Below are positions 33,155-36,930 of a stretch of 36,930 bases of DNA, piece by piece (the stretch's first letter is position 1; each line of letters opens with the position of its first letter). The stretch covers positions 1 through 36,930 of the forward strand of contig SVQE01000023.1 in the NCBI GenBank assembly GCA_015065505.1, given 5' to 3'. This stretch comes from Oscillospiraceae bacterium (lineage in GTDB: Bacteria > Bacillota > Clostridia > Oscillospirales > Acutalibacteraceae). Both the position numbers and the translations under genes were made by a program. The notes beneath the pieces were generated by a model. It did no database searches. It worked only from the letters and a program-made list of their open reading frames with translations, and had not been told where the DNA came from.

Positions 33155-33925
33155 CTACCCAAAATAAACATCTAAAATCATCATTGTTACAAAGCCGACG
33201 GCAAGACCTATCGTTGCAATATTTGAATGCTTGCCGAGCTGTGAGTCGGGAATTAATTCCTCAACCACGACATATATCATTGCACCTGCCGCAAACGAGA
33301 GAAGATATGGCAGCGCCGTCAGTATTGTACTTGTAATCAGAACGGTAATAAATCCAAATACGGGTTCAACCGCGCCCGAAAGTGTGCCGAGCAAAAATGC
33401 CTTTCCTTTGGAGGCACCCTCGCTTTTCAGCGGCATAGAGATAATTGCGCCCTCGGGAAAATTCTGTATGGCAATACCTGCCGAAAGTGCCGTCGCCGCC
33501 GCTATTGTAATACCCGATTTGCTGTTCAGCGCCGCCGCAAGCGTTACGCCGACAGCCATTCCCTCGGGTATGTTGTGAAGTGTTACGGCAAGCACCATCA
33601 TAGTGGTTTTTTTCAGCTTGTTGGTCTTAATACCCTCCTGCGATTTGTCGATGTGCAAATGCGGAATTATGCTGTCAAGCACGAGCAGAAATGCAATGCC
33701 AAACAGAAAGCCGATAGCCGCAGGGAAAAACTTAAATTTATACCCCTCAGACATCTCAATTGATGGTAACAGCAGCGACCATACCGACGCCGCAATCATA
33801 ACCCCAGAGGCAAAACCGAGAAGCAGCTTTTCAAGTTTTTCGTTTATTTTGTTTTTCATCAGGAATACCATTGCCGCACCGAGCGTGGTACCGGCAAACG
33901 GTATTAACAGTTCCAATGCCAACAT
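33155..33925 (-). CDS. ZIP-family divalent metal transporter
   Basis: A 256-residue inner-membrane transporter of the ZIP family, GufA/ZupT-like, moving zinc, iron or manganese into the cell. About eight membrane helices are visible. The signature HNIPEGMAVGVTLAAAL is in helix 4 and the matching NFPEGAIISMPLKSEG in helix 5; both carry the transport-site His/Asn/Glu residues. A metal-facing loop holds IIPHLHIDKSQEG. The gene follows a methyltransferase by 15 bp. In this operon it is the only transporter, so it probably defines the cargo, which I cannot tell from sequence. Repression by the DtxR-like regulator when metal is plentiful would make sense. Confidence 0.93.
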   Translation of the reverse strand: MLALELLIPFAGTTLGAAMVFLMKNKINEKLEKLLLGFASGVMIAASVWSLLLPSIEMSEGYKFKFFPAAIGFLFGIAFLLVLDSIIPHLHIDKSQEGIKTNKLKKTTMMVLAVTLHNIPEGMAVGVTLAAALNSKSGITIAAATALSAGIAIQNFPEGAIISMPLKSEGASKGKAFLLGTLSGAVEPVFGFITVLITSTILTALPYLLSFAAGAMIYVVVEELIPDSQLGKHSNIATIGLAVGFVTMMILDVYFG

Positions 33926-33940
33926 AATAACACCTTCCTG

Positions 33941-34723
33941 TTATTTCTTTCCTACCAGTAGTTTTGAAGCGTCAAGCATTAAGAGCTTTGCCTCTTTGCT
34001 TTCAAGGAACAAGCCGTCCGTCGTGTCGAGCAGTTCGACCTTTTCATAACCCATATCGTAAAGCTTTTTGATAAACGACTCCATATCGCCGTATTTTTGT
34101 TTGCTGAATATATCATGGATGGCGAAGGTGCCGCCCTTTTTCAGTGTGCGCAGCGTTTCAAGCAAAATCGCCTGACGGTCGTTTGTCGGGATGTTGTGAT
34201 AAACATAGTTGCTCATTACCGCGTCAAAGGTTTCGTCCTCAAACGGCAGAGCGGTTGCGTCGCCCTTCCGGAATTTGATATTTTCAATGCCCTCGGCTCT
34301 TGCGTTTTCTTTGCAGAGCAGTTTTGAAAACGAAGCATATTCCTTGCCCCAGCGGTCACAGCCGATAACGTTTGCATTCGGATTTTTCTTTGCAACCGCG
34401 ATTGCAAGCGCGCCGCTGCCACAGCCAACATCAAGTGCAGCCCCGCCGTCCGGTATATCAATATATCCTGCAGTACCGTCAATGATTCGTTTGGACACCT
34501 TGCGCTTGCCGTCACACGAAAAAGCATTGTAGGCAAATACGCTCCATGCAAGATATACGCACATTAATACTGCTGCAATCGCAAATATTACGCATAAAAC
34601 TATTTTTGCAACGCCGTGCAGTACAAGTGCAAACACCACGAGCAATATAAGTGATAATGCCACGCCAATAATTCCTGCGGTAAGCATCCATTTCGGAATC
34701 CAGTTTTTATAATCGGGTTTCAT
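33941..34723 (-). CDS. Membrane-anchored class I SAM methyltransferase
   Basis: 260 residues. Two N-terminal membrane helices (about 13-35 and 38-62) anchor a cytoplasmic Rossmann-type methyltransferase. Motif I is ALDVGCGSGALAIAVAKK, acidic motif II NVIGCDRWGK, then KGDATALPFEDETFDAVMSN and the LKKGGTFAIHDIF strand. The substrate is unknown. It lies 2 bp from the second methyltransferase and 15 bp from the ZIP gene. A membrane-bound methyltransferase in a metal operon is unusual; quinone, lipid or metal-ligand methylation are all possible. Confidence 0.88.
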   Translation of the reverse strand: MKPDYKNWIPKWMLTAGIIGVALSLILLVVFALVLHGVAKIVLCVIFAIAAVLMCVYLAWSVFAYNAFSCDGKRKVSKRIIDGTAGYIDIPDGGAALDVGCGSGALAIAVAKKNPNANVIGCDRWGKEYASFSKLLCKENARAEGIENIKFRKGDATALPFEDETFDAVMSNYVYHNIPTNDRQAILLETLRTLKKGGTFAIHDIFSKQKYGDMESFIKKLYDMGYEKVELLDTTDGLFLESKEAKLLMLDASKLLVGKK

Positions 34724-34725
34724 CT

Positions 34726-35574
34726 CTATTCTCCTTTGAATTCTATTCTTACAATATCAAGCTTAATCAGCTTGTCGCACATTCTTGCCATAAGCCTGTT
34801 AAATGTGCCGAAGCGTTTATCAATTTCGCGGTAGCCGTTCATATAGCTTTTTGTTATTACCGAGGCAAATGCGTTGCTCCATAGGGCAAGCTCTGCGGAA
34901 GCGTCGCTTGTTGAAAAGTAAGCGCTGACATCTGTAATACCGACTTCCTTGAGCCACGTTTTTGTCATCATCTTTGCGCCGATTTTGTTGCAGGAATCAA
35001 AGACGAGCCTGACGCCCTTAAAATGCTTTGCCATAGCATCGAACAAAGTCTTAAGCTGCTCTGTCTTAAAGTAGTAAAACACGCCTGCTGCATAGAATAC
35101 CGCGCCCTTGCTTTCGTCAAATTCAATCTTGTCAAACCACGAAAAATCGTTGAGGTCGAACGCGATATTCCGTTCTCTTTCACTTGCGGGAAGCAGTTCG
35201 TTTCGTATGTCAATCACGTCGGGCAAATCAAGGTTGTAACCTCTGCATCTGCCGTTATCCACCCGCTTGAAAGTGGTGTCAAGTCCGCAGCCGAGATTAA
35301 CTACTGCCGCTTCGGGATGCGTTTTCAGATAATCCTCAACCTCGCATCCCAAATCGTAATATCTCTGCGCCGCTTCAAGTGCACCGAACAGTCCCGCTTT
35401 CGTTTCCATAAGCTTGCCTTTTTCGGAGAAGTCGTAATCAAGCATATCGCAAATGCACTTGGCTTCCTCGTCATTGAGCATCTCGGGATAATGATCGGCG
35501 CAAACCTTGCGCCCGTAAAGCGAAATAATCAGCGTTTCCTGAACCGTGTTCTTTTCAATATGATATTTATTCAT
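34726..35574 (-). CDS. LCMT/TcmP-like O-methyltransferase
   Basis: 282 residues, resembling the leucine-carboxyl-methyltransferase / TcmP family rather than ordinary class I enzymes. Typical segments are VQETLIISLYGRKVCADHYPEML, RYYDLGCEVEDYLKTHPEAAVVNLGCGLDTTF (motif I), NLDLPDVIDIRNELLP, and AAGVFYYFKTEQLKTLFDAMAKHF. Bacterial members methylate small-molecule hydroxyl or carboxyl groups. It is nearly contiguous with the methyltransferases on either side, so the three are probably translated together and act on a common pathway. No membrane segment. Confidence 0.87.
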   Translation of the reverse strand: MNKYHIEKNTVQETLIISLYGRKVCADHYPEMLNDEEAKCICDMLDYDFSEKGKLMETKAGLFGALEAAQRYYDLGCEVEDYLKTHPEAAVVNLGCGLDTTFKRVDNGRCRGYNLDLPDVIDIRNELLPASERERNIAFDLNDFSWFDKIEFDESKGAVFYAAGVFYYFKTEQLKTLFDAMAKHFKGVRLVFDSCNKIGAKMMTKTWLKEVGITDVSAYFSTSDASAELALWSNAFASVITKSYMNGYREIDKRFGTFNRLMARMCDKLIKLDIVRIEFKGE

Positions 35575-35576
35575 TA

Positions 35577-36200
35577 TTATGCCTTCTTTGCAGTAACGTT
35601 CAGCCAGGGCTTGTCGCCGTGCTGATGTATTTCAATATCCGTAAAGCCTGCGTTTTCAAGCAGCTTTTTCAAATCGTCGCCCGTGTAAAGATTCATTCCG
35701 TCAATGATTTGTGAAAACTTTACGGAGGTTTTATCCGTGCCCGTTGACTCGTTTGTAATGGCAAAGGTGCCGCCTTTTCTCAAAACTCTGAACATCTCGG
35801 CAAACGCCTTGTCAATCTCCTGCCAGAAGTAAACCGTTTCAAACGCAGTAACCGCGTTGAACGAATCGTTATCAAAAGGAAGTGAGCGAACATCGCACTG
35901 ATATATTTCACAGCGACCTTTTGCAATATCCGCCGCATTAACCTCTTTGGACTTTGCAACGCTTACTTCGGAATAGTCAATACCGTATGCCTTGTCGCAT
36001 TTTGAAAGCAGACGCTTTACATTTGCACCGCCGCCGCAACCGCAATCAAGGGCTGTGTCGTTACGGTTTATATCCACAAAGCTGAAGCCCCATTCGGCAA
36101 GCGTACTGTGTCCGCCGGAGTTCATACCGTTAACCATTATCTTTCCAAGAAAGCCCTCGGGTTTTCTTGTGTTGTTAAAAAACTTACTCATTAAGCTCAT
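35577..36200 (-). CDS. Class I SAM methyltransferase
   Basis: 207 residues, soluble. The N-terminus (FFNNTRKPEGFLGKIMVNGMNSGGH) is a helical lid. Motif I is ALDCGCGGGANVKRLLSK, followed by GIDYSEVSVAKSKEV, CDVRSLPFDNDSFNAVTAFETVYFW and LRKGGTFAITNE. The pattern is of the UbiE/Methyltransf_11 type; the substrate is unknown. A GGAGG-like site precedes the ATG. It is the second gene of the metal operon, 46 bp after the HMA chaperone gene and 2 bp before the LCMT-like gene. Confidence 0.88.
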   Translation of the reverse strand: MSLMSKFFNNTRKPEGFLGKIMVNGMNSGGHSTLAEWGFSFVDINRNDTALDCGCGGGANVKRLLSKCDKAYGIDYSEVSVAKSKEVNAADIAKGRCEIYQCDVRSLPFDNDSFNAVTAFETVYFWQEIDKAFAEMFRVLRKGGTFAITNESTGTDKTSVKFSQIIDGMNLYTGDDLKKLLENAGFTDIEIHQHGDKPWLNVTAKKA

Positions 36201-36246
36201 AATGTTCCTCCTAAATATAAAACGGCAGATAATTATCCGCCGTAAA

Positions 36247-36498
36247 TCACTTTCTGAAAAAGCCCTTCTTTACAAACGGCTCTGATTTTATGCCTTTGAA
36301 TTCGTATCCCGTTTCGGCTATTGCTGCCTTGAGAGCAGACTCGTCAGCCTCGCCGTCAAGCAAAAAAGTGGTTTCGCCCTTTGAGTGAGAGGAGGCGACC
36401 TTCTTTGCCCCCGGATAAACCTTTCTGATAGTATCGTTGATATGCGCCTCGCACATACCGCACATCATACCGTCAATTTTTAATGTAATCTTGTTCAT
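36247..36498 (-). CDS. HMA-domain metal chaperone (CopZ-like)
   Basis: An 83-residue cytosolic protein with one heavy-metal-associated domain: KITLKIDGMMCGMCEAHINDTI, with the CxxC metal site (GMMCGMC) in loop 1, and a beta-alpha-beta continuation ending ETGYEF. A basic, Phe-rich tail KSEPFVKKGFFRK follows. Such domains bind Cu(I), Zn or Cd and pass them to partner proteins. The ATG at 36498 with AGGAGA 7-9 bases upstream is preferred to the track's GTG at 36516. It is the first gene after the tandem operators. There is no P-type ATPase nearby, unlike usual copZ loci. Confidence 0.92.
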   Translation of the reverse strand: MNKITLKIDGMMCGMCEAHINDTIRKVYPGAKKVASSHSKGETTFLLDGEADESALKAAIAETGYEFKGIKSEPFVKKGFFRK

Positions 36499-36579
36499 AT
36501 CATTTCTCCTTATCACGGTGCGGCGGCTAACTGATAAATATGGGGAAAAGAAACAGGAATAGGAATAAGGAAGAAGTCT

Positions 36580-36666
36580 GAGTTAGATATATCTAACTCA
36601 TATGGCAAATATAAAGTTAGACACGTCTAACTCACATGGCAAATATAATAGTTAGCCACCGCTAAC
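36580..36666 (-). promoter_or_regulatory. Three tandem palindromic operators, DtxR-type
   Basis: GAGTTAGATATATCTAACTC (36580-36599) is a perfect 20-bp palindrome. AGTTAGACACGTCTAACT (36615-36632) is perfect but for the central pair, and GTTAGCCACCGCTAAC (36651-36666) is a 6-bp-arm version. Centres are 34 and 35 bp apart and the units share CTCAYATGGCAAATATA spacers. All have GTTAG..CTAAC half sites like the DtxR/IdeR box (TTAGGTTAGSCTAACCTAA). They cover roughly +1 to +87 of the predicted transcript, so a bound repressor would block the operon. Confidence 0.75.
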
Positions 36667-36673
36667 CAACTAT

Positions 36674-36701
36674 ATTATATACCATCGATTTCAAATGTCA
36701 A
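36674..36701 (-). promoter_or_regulatory. Sigma-A promoter of the metal operon
   Basis: On the minus strand, TTGACA, 16 bases, TATAAT. The predicted start falls at about 36667, right at the first operator palindrome. The remaining 36702-36908 shows nothing recognisable. Confidence 0.8.
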
Positions 36702-36908
36702 GCCCTTTTCTTGACTTTTGAATAATTCAAAATACAATATCGTCGTCAACAGTAGGTACAACCGTCATCATATTCGTTCCGCTCAATAGGTTACCGGACA
36801 CCACCTTTCAACCACAACAAGTATCACATATCGCCCTAAAGGGTGGGCAACTAAGGGATTTAATAGATTTTGAAATGCTCTTTTCCGCTATAACAGCTTC
36901 AAAACAAG

Positions 36909-36930
36909 GGTTAAGGCGCCAGCCTTAACC
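36909..36930. terminator. Hairpin at right window edge
   Basis: GGTTAAGGC/GCCTTAACC with loop GCCA, a 9-bp perfect stem cut by the window edge. It may end a gene outside the window or be another short palindromic repeat. Confidence 0.4.

Noticed and set aside
33603-34049. 148-aa plus-strand ORF
   Set aside because: Overlaps the ZIP and methyltransferase genes in antisense and shows no family features.
35023-35625. 200-aa plus-strand ORF
   Set aside because: Antisense to the LCMT-like methyltransferase, which has clear family motifs and operon context.

Overview
The window reads as part of a low-to-moderate GC, anaerobic, spore-forming Clostridia chromosome, most like a gut Oscillospirales/Ruminococcus-type Firmicute. 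The basis is a pyruvate:ferredoxin oxidoreductase, an alpha/beta-type small acid-soluble spore protein, the yloU-fakA-recG gene order, DUF3793 and ATC-hydrolase family genes, and consensus sigma-A promoters with AGGAGG-like ribosome binding sites. The taxon is inferred from gene content only. No tRNA, rRNA, phage or complete insertion sequence was seen.

Layout. 1-8303 (minus strand): the 5' four-fifths of nifJ (cut by the left edge and absent from the ORF track), then a response regulator / histidine kinase / HtrA protease operon resembling a secretion-stress (CssRS-HtrA) module, and a DUF815 AAA+ ATPase. 8523-13478 (plus): ilvC, then larB, larC and larE for the nickel-pincer nucleotide cofactor, separated by repeat-filled gaps. 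13552-19982 (plus): a five-gene operon of a YmdB phosphodiesterase, a solute-binding lipoprotein, YloU/Asp23, FakA and RecG. 20219-22885 (minus): an internally deleted PrsW-like protein, a flavodoxin, and a zinc-ribbon/pseudokinase/PASTA membrane protein. 22979-27737 (plus): YhaM, PrmA, an SDR oxidoreductase, a DUF2383-like helical protein and Ddl. 27785-30504: a degenerate MreB-like protein (minus), a DUF3048 protein (plus) and a SASP (minus). 30778-36701 (minus): a metal-related run of HMA chaperone, three methyltransferases, ZIP transporter, ATC hydrolase family protein, DUF3793 protein, small membrane protein and an iron-type DtxR regulator. A TTGACA/TATAAT promoter with three tandem GTTAG..CTAAC palindromes, a plausible DtxR-family operator cluster, lies upstream of this run.

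The most unusual content lies between genes. A family of modular repeats occupies many intergenic gaps. It includes 7-bp-period arrays with many different heptamers, two kinds of hairpin module with similar outer arms, and shared linkers carrying GCGAAGC. Two copies of a roughly 197-bp composite element (19984-20182 and 26444-26640) are nearly identical and inverted. A third locus (9766-9935) has the same end hairpins around a different core. Near 13233 an array repeats GCGATAT exactly every 24 bp, with a different 17-bp palindrome in each spacer. A separate MITE-like element (31171-31448) has 27-bp terminal inverted repeats and supplies the last codons of a membrane-protein gene. These repeats, the minimal PrsW-like protein, the PASTA pseudokinase and the operator-controlled metal operon are the best candidates for undescribed biology.
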